40,335 bases of DNA from Pseudoalteromonas sp. 3D05 (GCF_002723455.1 NZ_PDUS01000006.1:209569-249903), one strand, 5' to 3'. Counted from the first letter of the stretch, positions 23,147-32,839 are shown. A program made the numbers and translations. Notes: generated by a model from the sequence alone, not told the origin.

Positions 23147-23174
23147 AAAGGCCAAGCAATCGCTTGGCCTTTTT
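23147..23174. terminator. Bidirectional terminator between pldA and madA
   Basis: An 11-bp perfect stem AAAGGCCAAGC / GCTTGGCCTTT with an AATC loop is flanked by A-rich and T-rich arms. It sits between the convergent genes ending at 23143 and 23196. Confidence 0.9.
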
Positions 23175-23195
23175 GTTATTAGTGCTAAATTCAGG

Positions 23196-24089
23196 CTACT
23201 TAATGATTTTAAATGTGCCTTCAAACTCGGCTACAAGTAACTCACCGTCGTAAATTTCAACGGGCACTATGTAGCTTGCTTTAGAATCTGTTTCAAGCTC
23301 CACCAGTTTACCTTTACAAGCACTTAAATCGACACAGCCACGAGGATAGTTATTAAGTGGTTTTAAGTATTTAATATTGGCATCAGCAAGCACAATATTA
23401 CCTTCAAGACCGGCTTCTTTAAGCGCTAAATAAGTTGCGCCCCAACCTGTTAACGTCGCTAAGCTATAGATAGAACCTGCAAACATCGTATTATGTAGGT
23501 TTAGGTTGGCGTTTAAATCAGCGCGGGTGGTAAATTGCCAATCAGTATAGCTTTCAACTTTAATTCCCATCGCATCACTGATTGGAATCGATTCGCGCCA
23601 TGTATTTTGTAACACTTGGGTCCAATTAGGGTGACGAAACCAGCCAGGCTCAGACGGTTTTTGCTTGATCATTTTAAAGTGCTGCACATCATCGTAGGCT
23701 AGGTGTGCTTTTTCTTTTAACTCATAGCCATGGCGCTTATAAAACTCTAACGCGCGTTCACGTGCAAATAACACCAACTCATCAGCATCTTGCGTCCACG
23801 CTATTTTTTCAAGCTCGTGCAACAACCGACTACCAATATGCTGATTGCGATTTCCCTCAGCAACCGCCATATAACGTACTTGCGCTTGTTGCTGATTATT
23901 AAAGTGTAAACGAGCAACACCAAGCACTTCTCCAGATTTATTTTTTATAAACCGATGTTCAGCGTCCTGTTCCAAGTCATCTTGTTCAGAGCCGCGCGGC
24001 TGCTGCCAAGGTGCACGTAATACCTGCCAGCGTAATTGATAATATGCCTGCCAATCTTCACTGCTTTGTGGCGTAGTTACCTGAAACAT
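23196..24089 (-). CDS. madA: MadA/YiiD: GNAT domain fused to hot-dog malonyl-ACP decarboxylase
   Basis: A 297-residue two-domain protein. Residues 1-150 form a GNAT acetyltransferase domain with the acetyl-CoA loop RNQHIGSRLL (81-90). Residues 155-297 form a hot-dog domain of the YiiD C-terminal type (LHNTMFAGSIYSLATLTGWG). E. coli YiiD has this same architecture and was shown to be malonyl-ACP decarboxylase MadA, which makes acetyl-ACP and allows FabH-independent initiation of fatty acid synthesis through the hot-dog domain. The role of the GNAT domain is unclear. AGGAG lies five bases before the ATG. It stands alone, convergent with pldA. Confidence 0.88.
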   Translation of the reverse strand: MFQVTTPQSSEDWQAYYQLRWQVLRAPWQQPRGSEQDDLEQDAEHRFIKNKSGEVLGVARLHFNNQQQAQVRYMAVAEGNRNQHIGSRLLHELEKIAWTQDADELVLFARERALEFYKRHGYELKEKAHLAYDDVQHFKMIKQKPSEPGWFRHPNWTQVLQNTWRESIPISDAMGIKVESYTDWQFTTRADLNANLNLHNTMFAGSIYSLATLTGWGATYLALKEAGLEGNIVLADANIKYLKPLNNYPRGCVDLSACKGKLVELETDSKASYIVPVEIYDGELLVAEFEGTFKIIK

Positions 24090-24283
24090 ACATTCTCCTG
24101 TTGTGCTATTACCGCATTAAACATATCTACCATCGATAAATAATATAAAGCAGCGTTTTTTATTGCGACCTACCATACGCTATCTTTTAAAAACTTGGAA
24201 TACGACTTTGGTGAGCCCTTATTTGAACTGTAAAACAAGCTTAACAGGCTGGCGGTTTATGTTGACTCGTCTAAGATACATAT

Positions 24284-24973
24284 ATGGAAAATTTAATTGT
24301 AAGTGCTGGCATTGTAAAGCATAGCTTTATCGAAGATTGCCATCGCATCGGACAGCTTATCTATTGGCACAAACAGGGTGCTGATTGCATTCAAGTTCGC
24401 CAATACAAGCAGTTTCGCTGGTTACTCATTAACGATATATTACAGTCAGTGGTTGAAAAAAATAATCCAAGCCATCTATTGTTTCCACACTTACAATCGC
24501 TAGCTTGTTTATGGCTGCCTTTGACTAAACCCCAAAAAGTACTTGAGCTGGGCCTTGGAGCTGGCGCTATTCGCAATTATATACAACACACTAACCCTGA
24601 TTGCCAACTCACGTCTATTGAAAAAAACGCCAGCATTATTGATTGTTATAAGCGCTTCTTTGATGGTGTTAATGCCAGTAATTTAAAGTGTTCTGACGCT
24701 CAAGCAGCGCTTAGTCAAAACGCACAATATGATTGGGTTATTCTTGATCTCTTTAGTCAGCTAGATGCACCCGTTTTTTTATATAAACACCATTTTTATG
24801 AAAAAATACGGGATGCGCTTAGCACTAACGGGCATTTATTTATTAACTTTTTATCAGCGCATCAATCACAACTCAAACAACTGGAGCAACTTTTAAGCGC
24901 CACGTTTGGCAAGCCCCCCAATATTGAAAAAATACCCGACTACACAAATCATATTGTCATGATAAGTAAATAA
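24284..24973 (+). CDS. Spermidine-synthase-like SAM-dependent protein
   Basis: A 229-residue protein with a Rossmann methyltransferase core: VLELGLGAGAIRNYI (motif I), an acidic residue after strand 2 (TSIEKNASI), and WVILDLFSQ (motif post-I/II). It resembles orphan members of the spermidine/spermine synthase superfamily. The GGGDG and Asp-pair catalytic motifs of true spermidine synthase are not evident, so polyamine synthesis is unlikely; methyl or aminopropyl transfer to another molecule is possible. There is no obvious ribosome binding site. It is convergent with dtd, five bases apart. Fold confident, function unknown. Confidence 0.7.
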   Translation: MENLIVSAGIVKHSFIEDCHRIGQLIYWHKQGADCIQVRQYKQFRWLLINDILQSVVEKNNPSHLLFPHLQSLACLWLPLTKPQKVLELGLGAGAIRNYIQHTNPDCQLTSIEKNASIIDCYKRFFDGVNASNLKCSDAQAALSQNAQYDWVILDLFSQLDAPVFLYKHHFYEKIRDALSTNGHLFINFLSAHQSQLKQLEQLLSATFGKPPNIEKIPDYTNHIVMISK

Positions 24974-24978
24974 ACCTT

Positions 24979-25416
24979 TTAGGCCTTTAAATTGAAGGTT
25001 ACCGGACCATCGTTACAGAGGCTCACTTGCATATCTGCGGCAAATTCACCCGTTGCGACTTTTATTCCTTGAGACTGTGCCTGACTCACAAAGTATTCAT
25101 ATAACTCACGTGCTTGATCTGGCGTTGCTGCAGATGAAAAGCTAGGTCGCATACCCTTTTTGGTATCTGCGGCTAATGTGAACTGCGATACAACCAGCAA
25201 CTCACCTTGAATGTCCTTTAAACTCAAATTCATTTTATCGTTTTCATCTGAAAAAATACGGTAGTTGCTCACTTTATGCAGCAGTTTATCTGCGACTGCT
25301 TTATCGTCGAGCTTTTCAACCCCTAATAACAGTAATATCCCTTGTTGAATTTGACCTATAACACGATTATCTACTTGTACATTCGCGTGTTTTACGCGCT
25401 GAATTAATCCTTGCAT
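24979..25416 (-). CDS. dtd: D-aminoacyl-tRNA deacylase
   Basis: A 145-residue Dtd, the usual family length. It hydrolyses D-amino acids from mischarged tRNAs. Both signature motifs of the cross-subunit active site are present: [17 protein letters not shown] (nucleophilic/Thr strand) and NDGPVTF near the C-terminus. GAGGA precedes the ATG by four bases. Its start overlaps the end of the upstream peptidase gene by 13 bases, consistent with translational coupling in the yihY-pip-dtd unit. Confidence 0.96.
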   Translation of the reverse strand: MQGLIQRVKHANVQVDNRVIGQIQQGILLLLGVEKLDDKAVADKLLHKVSNYRIFSDENDKMNLSLKDIQGELLVVSQFTLAADTKKGMRPSFSSAATPDQARELYEYFVSQAQSQGIKVATGEFAADMQVSLCNDGPVTFNLKA

Positions 25417-26357
25417 TTATTCCTCGATAATTTGATAGACATAAGATCGGCAGCACGCCGCACTGCTGACAAATATACCTGATTATCAACACCGTGCCCA
25501 ATTTCATCTAACACAAATAGCTGTGCATTGAGCTGTTTTGCAAACTGTTGTACTACGCTGAAACGGCAGACTAAATCATGTCTACCGTGAATAAACCACA
25601 TAGGTAGCTTATGCAAGTTATGGCTATTTTTTACAATATAGTTTTCCTCAATAAAACAATTCTCGCTGAAAAAATGCACCATTAAACGAGCCATAAAAAG
25701 CCCTTGCTGAGGGCAATTTAGCGCCCACTGCGGTGACTGTTTTCCTTGTGACAGAACAGCCTCCCATTGACACCACTGCTTTGCATAGTGACTGGCATGA
25801 ATTTGATCATCGCCATATAAGTGCTGCTTATAAGACGCAAAAATACTTTTCACATCACGTTGGCTTTGTGAGAAGTCTTGATAAAGCTCAGGGTAAAATT
25901 GTGCCGCAGCACCACTTGGGCCATATAACCATTCTAAATCAGCGTGAGTCGCTAAAAATGTACCGCGTAGTATAAGTCCTGCAACGTGCTTGTGATACTT
26001 AATTGCATACAGCAAGCATAGTGTTGCGCCCCATGATGCTCCACAAAGCGATAGCTTATCGATACCCAATGATTGTCTAAGGTAATTCAAATCCTCAATG
26101 AGATGATCAGAGGTATTTTGACTTACTTGGTGAGGAGTAGACAGGCCACAGCCACGCTGGCTATATAAAATAATACGATAACGAGTGGGATCAAAAAAAC
26201 GGCAATTATCACGATTTAAACCAAGTCCTGGGCCACCATGGCAAATAATTACAGGAAGCCCATTGGGGTTACCATATTCTTGCACATGAAGCTGATGACC
26301 CTCACCGACACTCAGATGAAAGTCATTATAAGGGGTGATGTTCGGGTATAACTGCAT
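25404..26357 (-). CDS. pip: Proline iminopeptidase (S33 alpha/beta hydrolase)
   Basis: About 317 residues, typical of prolyl aminopeptidases, which release N-terminal proline from peptides in the cytoplasm. The oxyanion motif HGGPG is at 40-44, the nucleophile elbow GASWG has S108, and HGRHD and GHG near the C-terminus supply the Asp and His of the triad. The common DQRG motif reads SQRGCG, an Asp-to-Ser change. A longer frame begins at 26474, but ATG 26357 is chosen: AGGAG lies eight bases before it, the protein then begins where family members do, and it no longer overlaps yihY. It follows yihY by 31 bases. Confidence 0.9.
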   Translation of the reverse strand: MQLYPNITPYNDFHLSVGEGHQLHVQEYGNPNGLPVIICHGGPGLGLNRDNCRFFDPTRYRIILYSQRGCGLSTPHQVSQNTSDHLIEDLNYLRQSLGIDKLSLCGASWGATLCLLYAIKYHKHVAGLILRGTFLATHADLEWLYGPSGAAAQFYPELYQDFSQSQRDVKSIFASYKQHLYGDDQIHASHYAKQWCQWEAVLSQGKQSPQWALNCPQQGLFMARLMVHFFSENCFIEENYIVKNSHNLHKLPMWFIHGRHDLVCRFSVVQQFAKQLNAQLFVLDEIGHGVDNQVYLSAVRRAADLMSIKLSRNKCKD

Positions 26358-26388
26358 AACGCTGACTCCTGTATCAGCGGTGCAAATG

Positions 26389-27282
26389 TTATGTGTGTGA
26401 TGAGTCCGTTTCAAGTTGGATCTCGGGTGTATCTTCGATATTTTTAGGGCTAATACACACTGTAAATTCTGCACCTAGTAACACGACCGTCCACGAAAGG
26501 TATACCCAAACAAACAAAATTGGGATGGTTGCCACTGTCCCATAAATTAACTCATAGGATGGAAAGTGACTAATATACAAAGCAAATCCTTTTTTTGTTA
26601 ATTCAAACAAAACCGCAGCAAAAATTGCACCGGGGATCGCCGCCTTAAATGGAACAGGTGTATTTGGAACTAAAGTATAGAGCAAAATAAAGCCCGCCAT
26701 AGAAATTATAAAGGGTAAAAGTTTTATTAAAAAGCCACTAAACCCCGGGATTCCTTGATCTGCAAATGAAACTAAAGAAACAATATACGAAGAAATACCA
26801 ATGCTGGCCCCTAATAAAACAGGCCCCAAAGTCAAAATCATCCAATATACAGAGAGTGAAATCATCAAAGGTCGTTTCTTCTTGATACGCCAGATACGGT
26901 TAAGCGTCGCATCAACATTTTTCATTAACAACAACGCTATTGCTGCTAAGAAGCTCACCCCTACCGCTGTCATCTGGTTAGCGTTACCTGCAAATGAACT
27001 GACATGCTCTCTTATTGCATCTGAAGACGCTGGCACAAAATTAGTGAACAAAAAGTTTTCAATCGCAACTCGCGTATCTTCAAAACCAGGGAAAGCTGAA
27101 AATATTGCCACTGCAACCGCAATTAAAGGCACTAATGAGAGTAATGTTACATACGCTAAATAGCCCGCATTAACTGTGATTTGGTCATCAATACAGCGGT
27201 TTAAATACTGCATCCACCAGCCCGGCTGCTGACGCAGAAATGAGCCTGCTTGATGCTTATAATGTGCTACCCTGTCGTTCAT
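26389..27282 (-). CDS. yihY: YihY/BrkB-family inner-membrane protein
   Basis: A 297-residue polytopic protein with six hydrophobic segments (about 44-64, 104-122, 146-170, 186-206, 215-230 and 248-272). Family marks include YVTLLSLVPL at the first helix, the ALLLMKNVDATLNRIW stretch, and AIPGAIFAAVLFELTKKGFALY. E. coli YihY is the same family (once misnamed ribonuclease BN); no biochemical role is established. First gene of the yihY-pip-dtd unit, divergent from the DUF2959 lipoprotein gene. The ribosome binding site is weak. Confidence 0.92.
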   Translation of the reverse strand: MNDRVAHYKHQAGSFLRQQPGWWMQYLNRCIDDQITVNAGYLAYVTLLSLVPLIAVAVAIFSAFPGFEDTRVAIENFLFTNFVPASSDAIREHVSSFAGNANQMTAVGVSFLAAIALLLMKNVDATLNRIWRIKKKRPLMISLSVYWMILTLGPVLLGASIGISSYIVSLVSFADQGIPGFSGFLIKLLPFIISMAGFILLYTLVPNTPVPFKAAIPGAIFAAVLFELTKKGFALYISHFPSYELIYGTVATIPILFVWVYLSWTVVLLGAEFTVCISPKNIEDTPEIQLETDSSHT

Positions 27283-27368
27283 AAGTTAACTTTTTGCAAA
27301 ATAGTTTTGATTATCATAGCAATCCACCACATAATTTAAAAACTAAACGGGAATTAAAAGGGATCTCA

Positions 27369-28025
27369 ATGAAAAAACTTTCAGTACTCAGCGCACCCTT
27401 ACTTGCGTTAACAATGACCTTAACAGGTTGCCAATCTGCTTATTATTCTGCCATGGAATCTGTAGGCGTACACAAACGCGACATTTTGGTTGACCGCGTT
27501 GAAGAAACTAAGGACTCTCAGGAAGAGTCTCAAGAAGAATTTCAATCGGCTTTAGATCGTTTATCTACCCTCATTAACTTTGATGGCGGCGACCTAAAAG
27601 AAGCCTACGACCAACTTAATAGTGATTACGAGTCAAGCCTCTCAGCTGCCAATGACGTAACCACTAATATAAATAAAGTTGAGGACGTAGCAGAGGCATT
27701 GTTCGACGAATGGGCCGATGAATTAGAGCAATACACAAACGCCTCATTAAAACGCCAAAGCAATAAGCAACTTAATTCAACCAAGCGCGATTTTGAAAAG
27801 TTATTACGCTCAATGCGTAACGCCGAAAGCAAAATGGAACCTGTATTATCATCACTACGAGATAATGTTTTATACTTAAAACATAATCTTAATGCGCAAG
27901 CTGTAACAGCAATTCAAGGTGAATTTACTAGCCTCAAACGCGACATAAAAGTGTTAATGGATGACATGAATAAGTCTATCGCTGATTCTAATAAGTTCAT
28001 TGAGCAAATGAATAAAGCGGGATAA
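27369..28025 (+). CDS. DUF2959-family lipoprotein
   Basis: About 218 residues with lipobox LTGC (C21), then a wholly helical, acidic, coiled-coil-prone protein with the DUF2959-like start YYSAMESVGVHKRDILVDRV. The family is common in marine gammaproteobacteria and has no known function; it is probably periplasmic. An upstream in-frame ATG at 27294 would add 25 non-secretory residues. ATG 27369 is chosen because AAGGGA precedes it and the signal peptide then starts properly (MKKLSV). Monocistronic, with a terminator after it. Confidence 0.88.
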   Translation: MKKLSVLSAPLLALTMTLTGCQSAYYSAMESVGVHKRDILVDRVEETKDSQEESQEEFQSALDRLSTLINFDGGDLKEAYDQLNSDYESSLSAANDVTTNINKVEDVAEALFDEWADELEQYTNASLKRQSNKQLNSTKRDFEKLLRSMRNAESKMEPVLSSLRDNVLYLKHNLNAQAVTAIQGEFTSLKRDIKVLMDDMNKSIADSNKFIEQMNKAG

Positions 28026-28076
28026 ACCAGAGTTCAGGTTATTTAAAAACCGCGAGTTGGTGAGTTAAAAAGTATT

Positions 28077-28102
28077 AAGCCTGCAATTTTGCAGGCTTTT
28101 TT
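28077..28102 (+). terminator. Rho-independent terminator
   Basis: A 10-bp stem AAGCCTGCAA / TTGCAGGCTT with a minimal loop is followed by TTTTT. It ends the DUF2959 lipoprotein gene. Confidence 0.92.
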
Positions 28103-28187
28103 GTTATTTTTTGTTACTTTTTTAATATTTTTTAATCAGCTGTTTTTGGTACACTTTAAGCAATTACAATAATAAACTCAGTTACCA

Positions 28188-29279
28188 ATGAAAATACGTA
28201 CCTTTAGTCTGATCATCGTTTCGAGCATACTAGCAGCGTGTAGTGCTGCGAATCATGTGCAGATCATTGCTGGCCCAGATACGATTGTACCTCTTCATAA
28301 AGATGGTGAACGAGCTGGCCGCTATCATAACCTTTACCCCGGCAAAAAAACTTACCCTGTTAGCTGTAAAAGTGACTGCTACCCAAAAAACACTCGCTTA
28401 GTATGTGAAACAGAGGCTGAAAACTGTCAGTACCAAGGCGAACGAATAAACCCTAAACTCAAAACTGGTTTCGTTGTTCGTTGGCTCGGGCATGCTGGGT
28501 TTATGATAAAAACCCCCAACGGGCAACAAGTGGTATTTGATCCAGTTAAAGATCAATTTGATTCTCCTGTTGATTTAGCCTTTAGACTCGCCTCTGGGTT
28601 TTACCGTAAACCTGGCGATTGGCTTACAAAAAGCGAAATAAATAACTTAGACGCTGTGATGTATTCACATATTCATTATGATCATTTTAATAAAGCAGAT
28701 ATAGAAGAAATCGGCAATTCGCCTCGCTATCTAACACCACTCGGTATGGCAGATAATTTCCCCACGGGTGGCTTTAATATTAGCGAAATGGCTTGGTATG
28801 CAAAAACCAAGATCGATGATTTAACCATTCATGCATTGCCTGCACACCATTTTAGTAGTCGTGTTTTAGTGCCGTTTATCTACGAAGATAACGATAAAGA
28901 TCTATGGAGTAGCTGGCTACTTGAACAAAATGGTAAAACACTGTTTTTTGCCGGTGATACAGGTTATTCACAGCATTTTAGCGATATTGAGCAAAAATAT
29001 GGTGAAATTGATATTTGTTTAATACCCATAGCCTCTTATTACCATGAAGAAAATGGCGACTGGTATCGTTACGTTCATACCACACCAGAGGATGCGCTAA
29101 GTGCAGCACAAGACCTTAACTGTAAGGTCATGATCCCATGGGGGTATGGAAATTCTAGTTGGAAAATGGGCGATCACAGCAGCCACTCAGCACTGCTGCG
29201 CTTATTACACATGTACAACAAAATGGAGTCGCCAACTCCTCTGTATATTTTAAATGAAGGAGAAAGCGTCGCTTTATAA
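28188..29279 (+). CDS. Metallo-beta-lactamase-fold lipoprotein hydrolase (NAPE-PLD/UlaG-like)
   Basis: A 363-residue protein with lipobox ILAAC (C18), so a lipid-anchored periplasmic enzyme. The dinuclear metal motif is SHIHYDHFN (H161, H163, D165, H166), with further ligands likely in PAHHFSSR and FAGDTGYS. The core resembles the UlaG / N-acyl-phosphatidylethanolamine phospholipase D branch (WLGHAGFMIKTPNG). A Cys-rich insert (four Cys between about 60 and 80) precedes the catalytic domain. The lipid link and the family suggest a phospholipid or lactone substrate, but this is open. Its last six bases overlap the end of a convergent small lipoprotein gene. Confidence 0.85.
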   Translation: MKIRTFSLIIVSSILAACSAANHVQIIAGPDTIVPLHKDGERAGRYHNLYPGKKTYPVSCKSDCYPKNTRLVCETEAENCQYQGERINPKLKTGFVVRWLGHAGFMIKTPNGQQVVFDPVKDQFDSPVDLAFRLASGFYRKPGDWLTKSEINNLDAVMYSHIHYDHFNKADIEEIGNSPRYLTPLGMADNFPTGGFNISEMAWYAKTKIDDLTIHALPAHHFSSRVLVPFIYEDNDKDLWSSWLLEQNGKTLFFAGDTGYSQHFSDIEQKYGEIDICLIPIASYYHEENGDWYRYVHTTPEDALSAAQDLNCKVMIPWGYGNSSWKMGDHSSHSALLRLLHMYNKMESPTPLYILNEGESVAL

Positions 29280-29549
29280 AGCGACGTTTGGATACATATT
29301 ATCGGGGTCTTCAGTACTGCATTCATTACCACCAAGTGAACGATTGATTGGCCCCAATAGCATCTGTAAGAACCCATTAATCACATTCATTTCTTGGTTT
29401 GTATCTGTCCTATCCATAGCAAGGTTTTGCGCTTGTCGTTGCTGGCTTTGCGCGCCGCCAACAACAAAATCACAACCCGACCTCATCATTTGTGAAGAAG
29501 TACAACCTGATAACAACACAACCATAACTAAGGGTAACGCTTTAGCCAC
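29274..29549 (-). CDS. Small lipoprotein, unknown function
   Basis: A 91-residue predicted lipoprotein: GTG start, MVVLLSGC lipobox (C16), then a Gln-rich middle and Cys residues at RSGCDF and NECSTE. AAGGAA lies about six bases before the GTG, which supports translation. No family is recognised. The gene converges with and overlaps the metallo-hydrolase gene by six bases. The overlapping plus-strand frame is a shadow. Confidence 0.7.
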   Translation of the reverse strand: MAKALPLVMVVLLSGCTSSQMMRSGCDFVVGGAQSQQRQAQNLAMDRTDTNQEMNVINGFLQMLLGPINRSLGGNECSTEDPDNMYPNVAL

Positions 29550-29740
29550 AATAATTCCTTAAATGTGTATTAGTTTAAGCACCCCCGTTATTTTACCTAT
29601 TTTAAACACTAAAAATGTAAAAATCTGTTCTTATCGTATGCTGGTAACTACAGATGTTATTTAGCAGTCGTTCCTTTTTACTTGTTGTTTTCAAACTATG
29701 TTTCAGACAATATTACTAAAAATATATATTTGAGAATAAC

Positions 29741-30469
29741 ATGAAGAAATCAGCGTTGATTTCAAGCTTATTAGTATGTAATGCAGCTTTCGCTATTGAT
29801 GTAGAACACACATCTACGCCAATTACTATTGATGGTGTTGCTGAAAGCGCTTGGGACAAAGCCACTTGGCAAACCATGCCACACCTTATGGATGGCACTC
29901 TCCCAGACTCAAGCAAGGACTTTAAAGGTCGCTACAAATTACTGTGGGATGAGGGTTATCTGTACTTGCAAGCTGATATTGCTGATGATGTACTAATTGA
30001 TACACACCCAGATCCAACCGAAAAATACTGGGATGATGATGCCCTCGAAATCTTTATTGACAGTGATGCGTCTGGCGGTAAACATCAATTTAACCATACA
30101 GCATTTGCCTATCATATTGGCCTTGATAACCAAGCCGCCGATTTCGGGCCAGATAAAAAGCCTCACTTATACACAGACCACTTAGTCAGTCGCTGGCAGC
30201 GTAATACGAACGCTCCCTACAATATCACTTGGGAAGTAGCAATAAAGCTCTACCCAAATGATTACCAAGAAGGCACGCAAAACACCCCGCTTAAATTAAC
30301 GCCAAAGCAAGTCGTTGGCTTTATGCTCGCCTACTGCGATAACGACGGCAGTAAAGTGCGTGAGCACTTTATGGGCTCACACGACGTACAGCCTGTTAAC
30401 GGCAGTCGTAACCTTGGCTATATAGATGCTGATGTGTTTGGCAAAATCACTTTACTACCAAAAAAGTGA
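29741..30469 (+). CDS. Periplasmic CBM9-like carbohydrate-binding protein
   Basis: A 242-residue secreted protein: signal peptide cleaved near NAAFA|IDVEH, then a single family-9-like carbohydrate-binding beta-sandwich. Marks are ITIDGVAESAWDKA at the start, the LYLQADIADD strand, and YWDDDALEIFIDSD in the middle, all typical of CBM9-like domains found alone or on xylanases. There is no catalytic domain. It likely binds a sugar or polymer in the periplasm. Alone between the small lipoprotein and typA. The family call is good; the ligand is unknown. Confidence 0.82.
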   Translation: MKKSALISSLLVCNAAFAIDVEHTSTPITIDGVAESAWDKATWQTMPHLMDGTLPDSSKDFKGRYKLLWDEGYLYLQADIADDVLIDTHPDPTEKYWDDDALEIFIDSDASGGKHQFNHTAFAYHIGLDNQAADFGPDKKPHLYTDHLVSRWQRNTNAPYNITWEVAIKLYPNDYQEGTQNTPLKLTPKQVVGFMLAYCDNDGSKVREHFMGSHDVQPVNGSRNLGYIDADVFGKITLLPKK

Positions 30470-30481
30470 TGTAAGTTAGTG

Positions 30482-30508
30482 TGTAGGTTGGAAGCGCAGC
30501 GAAACCCA
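30482..30508. repeat. Degenerate intergenic GCGCAGCG-type repeat
   Basis: TAGGTTGGAAGCGCAGCGAA followed by ACCCA resembles a short imperfect palindromic repeat widespread in proteobacterial intergenic regions (GGTTxG...AGCGCAGCG...AACC). Only one copy was noticed in this window. Confidence 0.4.
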
Positions 30509-30600
30509 AAAATAGGGGTTTTACATTATCAGTTGTTTTAGCTCTTACTCTTTTAGAGCTCAATACTAAAAACTGAAAACTTCTCTTACTTTAAAAACAA

Positions 30601-30634
30601 AAAAGCCGCTGTATCTTTCAATACAGCGGCTTTT
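30601..30634. terminator. Bidirectional terminator between the CBM9-like gene and typA
   Basis: A 14-bp perfect stem AAAAGCCGCTGTAT / ATACAGCGGCTTTT with a six-base loop lies between the convergent genes, with A and T ends on both arms. Confidence 0.93.
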
Positions 30635-30659
30635 AAAATCATTATTCTAAATTAATAGA

Positions 30660-32483
30660 TTATGACTTAGGAGCACGACCCGCACGTTTACGCTCACTTT
30701 CAGTTAAGTGACGCTTACGGATACGAATGTTCTCAGGTGTAACTTCAACTAGCTCATCATCATCGATAAACTCAAGCGCTTGCTCAAGTGTATAATCTAG
30801 AGGTGGAACAAGAGATTGTGCTTCATCTGTACCAGATGCACGAACGTTTGTAAGTTGCTTACCTTTAAGTGCGTTAACTGTAAGGTCGTTATCACGGCTA
30901 TGAATACCGATAACCATACCTTCATAAACTTCAACACCGTGACCGATAAATAGACGGCCGCGCTCTTGTAAGTTAAATAATGCGTTAGTAAGTGCTTTAC
31001 CTGTTGCGTTAGCAATCATTACGCCGTTTTTACGAACACCTAGCTCGCCACCTTTGTGCGGACCGTAGTGATCGAACGTATGGTAAAGTAAACCAGAACC
31101 TGATGTTAGTGTCATGAACTCAGTTTGGAAACCGATTAAGCCACGGCTTGGGATCATAAAGTCCATACGCATACGGCCTTTACCATCTGGTGCCATGTCA
31201 GTTAGCTCACCTTTACGAAGACCAATTTGCTCCATGATAGAACCTTGATGCTCTTCTTCACAGTCAATTGTTAGTGTTTCATACGGTTCTTCTAACACAC
31301 CATCAACAGTACGTAAGATTACTTCTGGACGAGATACAGCAAGCTCGTAACCTTCACGACGCATGTTCTCGATTAAGATACCAAGGTGTAATTCACCACG
31401 ACCCGATACACGGAAGCTATCTGGGTTATCTGTATCAGCAACACGAAGTGCTACGTTGTGTACTAATTCTTTGTCTAAACGCTCACGAATATTACGTGAT
31501 GTTACAAACTTACCTTCTTTACCACAGAACGGAGAGTTATTTACAGAGAACGTCATCGTTACTGTTGGCTCATCAACACTTAGTGGTGGTAATGCTTCAA
31601 CATTGTTAGGGCAGCAAATCGTATCTGAAATCTTAAGCTCGCCAAGACCAGTAACTGTTACGATGTTACCAGCGAACGCTTTATCCGTTTCAATACGCTC
31701 AAGGCCTAGGTAGCTTTGTACTGAACCAATCTTACCGTTACGAGTCGTGCCGTCAGCACTGATAACTGTAACTTGTTGGTTAGGCGCAACAGAACCACGT
31801 TTGATACGGCCGATACCGATTACACCTTTATACGAGTTGTAATCAAGCTGAGAGATTTGCATTTGGAAGTCACCTTCAGGATCTGCATCCGGCGGTGATA
31901 CTTCGTCAACGATCATCTTAAACATAGGTTCCATGTTGTCTGATGGCTCGTCTAAATCTAGTGTTGCCCAGCCATTGATAGCTGATGCATAGATTACTTT
32001 AAAGTCTAACTGTTCGTCAGTTGCGCCAAGGTTGTCGAATAAATCAAAGATTTGATCCATAACCCAATCTGGGCGAGCGCCTGGCTTATCAATTTTGTTG
32101 ATAACAACGATTGGCTTTAAGCCTTGCGCGAATGCTTTTTGCGTTACGAAACGCGTTTGTGGCATTGGACCTTCTTGAGCATCAACAAGTAATAATACTG
32201 AGTCAGCCATCGAAAGTACGCGTTCAACTTCACCGCCAAAGTCGGCGTGTCCCGGGGTATCTACGATATTGATATGGTAGTCATTCCAAGAGATGGCCGT
32301 GTTTTTAGCCAAAATGGTAATACCACGTTCTTTCTCAATGTCGTTTGAGTCCATCACGCGCTCTTCGTTACCGCCGCGTGTTTCTAATGTACCTGATTGC
32401 TCAAGTAGTTTGTCAACCAGAGTTGTTTTACCGTGGTCAACGTGCGCGATAATCGCTATATTTCTTAACTGTTCGATGCTCAT
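30660..32483 (-). CDS. typA: Translational GTPase TypA/BipA
   Basis: A 607-residue ribosome-binding GTPase, the same length as E. coli BipA. The G motifs are AHVDHGKTT (13-21), the switch region [19 protein letters not shown] and NKIDKPGA. Domains II and III and the EF-G-like domain V follow, then the BipA-specific C-terminal domain ([14 protein letters not shown] onward). It assists 50S subunit assembly and translation under stress such as cold. Divergent from glnA, as in enterobacteria. Its promoter should lie in the 507-base shared region. Confidence 0.97.
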   Translation of the reverse strand: MSIEQLRNIAIIAHVDHGKTTLVDKLLEQSGTLETRGGNEERVMDSNDIEKERGITILAKNTAISWNDYHINIVDTPGHADFGGEVERVLSMADSVLLLVDAQEGPMPQTRFVTQKAFAQGLKPIVVINKIDKPGARPDWVMDQIFDLFDNLGATDEQLDFKVIYASAINGWATLDLDEPSDNMEPMFKMIVDEVSPPDADPEGDFQMQISQLDYNSYKGVIGIGRIKRGSVAPNQQVTVISADGTTRNGKIGSVQSYLGLERIETDKAFAGNIVTVTGLGELKISDTICCPNNVEALPPLSVDEPTVTMTFSVNNSPFCGKEGKFVTSRNIRERLDKELVHNVALRVADTDNPDSFRVSGRGELHLGILIENMRREGYELAVSRPEVILRTVDGVLEEPYETLTIDCEEEHQGSIMEQIGLRKGELTDMAPDGKGRMRMDFMIPSRGLIGFQTEFMTLTSGSGLLYHTFDHYGPHKGGELGVRKNGVMIANATGKALTNALFNLQERGRLFIGHGVEVYEGMVIGIHSRDNDLTVNALKGKQLTNVRASGTDEAQSLVPPLDYTLEQALEFIDDDELVEVTPENIRIRKRHLTESERKRAGRAPKS

Positions 32484-32487
32484 ATAT

Positions 32488-32583
32488 TTACTCAGAGAAG
32501 TTTATTCTCATTGATCCTGCAAGATCTACGCACTCATCTGCGTTTTCACCAGATGTCCCAGCATAGGATTTAAAAGGGCGCAT
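32488..32583 (-). promoter_or_regulatory. typA leader: candidate promoter or 31-codon upstream frame
   Basis: Two readings compete. As a promoter, TAATAT followed by a G+C-rich GCGCCC discriminator lies around 32575-32586, typical of growth-rate-controlled promoters, though the -35 match is poor. As a gene, an ATG at 32583 preceded by GAGGGA opens a 31-codon frame (MRPFKSYAGTSGENADECV...) that stops four bases before the typA start and could couple translation. I favour the promoter. Confidence 0.3.
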
Positions 32584-32839
32584 ATTATCCCTCATTAATG
32601 ACATGGATGAAAGTTTATCCAATATAAATTTCAAAACTTTCTCAATACTTTTACTAAGTATCTGTTTTATATATGACAAATATATGAATTAAATTTCAAT
32701 TATTTAGCTCAATTCGGTCATTTTGACTATTTTTAGGATATTTTTGGAAGTCTTTAGCATTTAGGTTATGCTAATTTCAAAGTGATTAAATTGTCAGCAA
32801 ACACGCGTTGTAAACATTGCACCAAAAAGTAACATTTAC

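Noticed and set aside
24284..24973. Naming the gene speE (spermidine synthase)
   Set aside because: The SpeE-specific catalytic motifs are not present; only the SAM-binding fold is supported.
26357..26474. Longer N-terminus for the proline iminopeptidase (start at 26474)
   Set aside because: It would overlap yihY by 86 bases and add 39 residues absent from the family; ATG 26357 has a good AGGAG.
29254..29562. Plus-strand 102-codon frame at the end of the metallo-hydrolase gene
   Set aside because: It overlaps the small lipoprotein gene in antisense, and the lipoprotein has both a lipobox and a ribosome binding site.
31268..31713. Plus-strand frames of 113 and 116 codons inside typA
   Set aside because: Shadows of a highly conserved gene.
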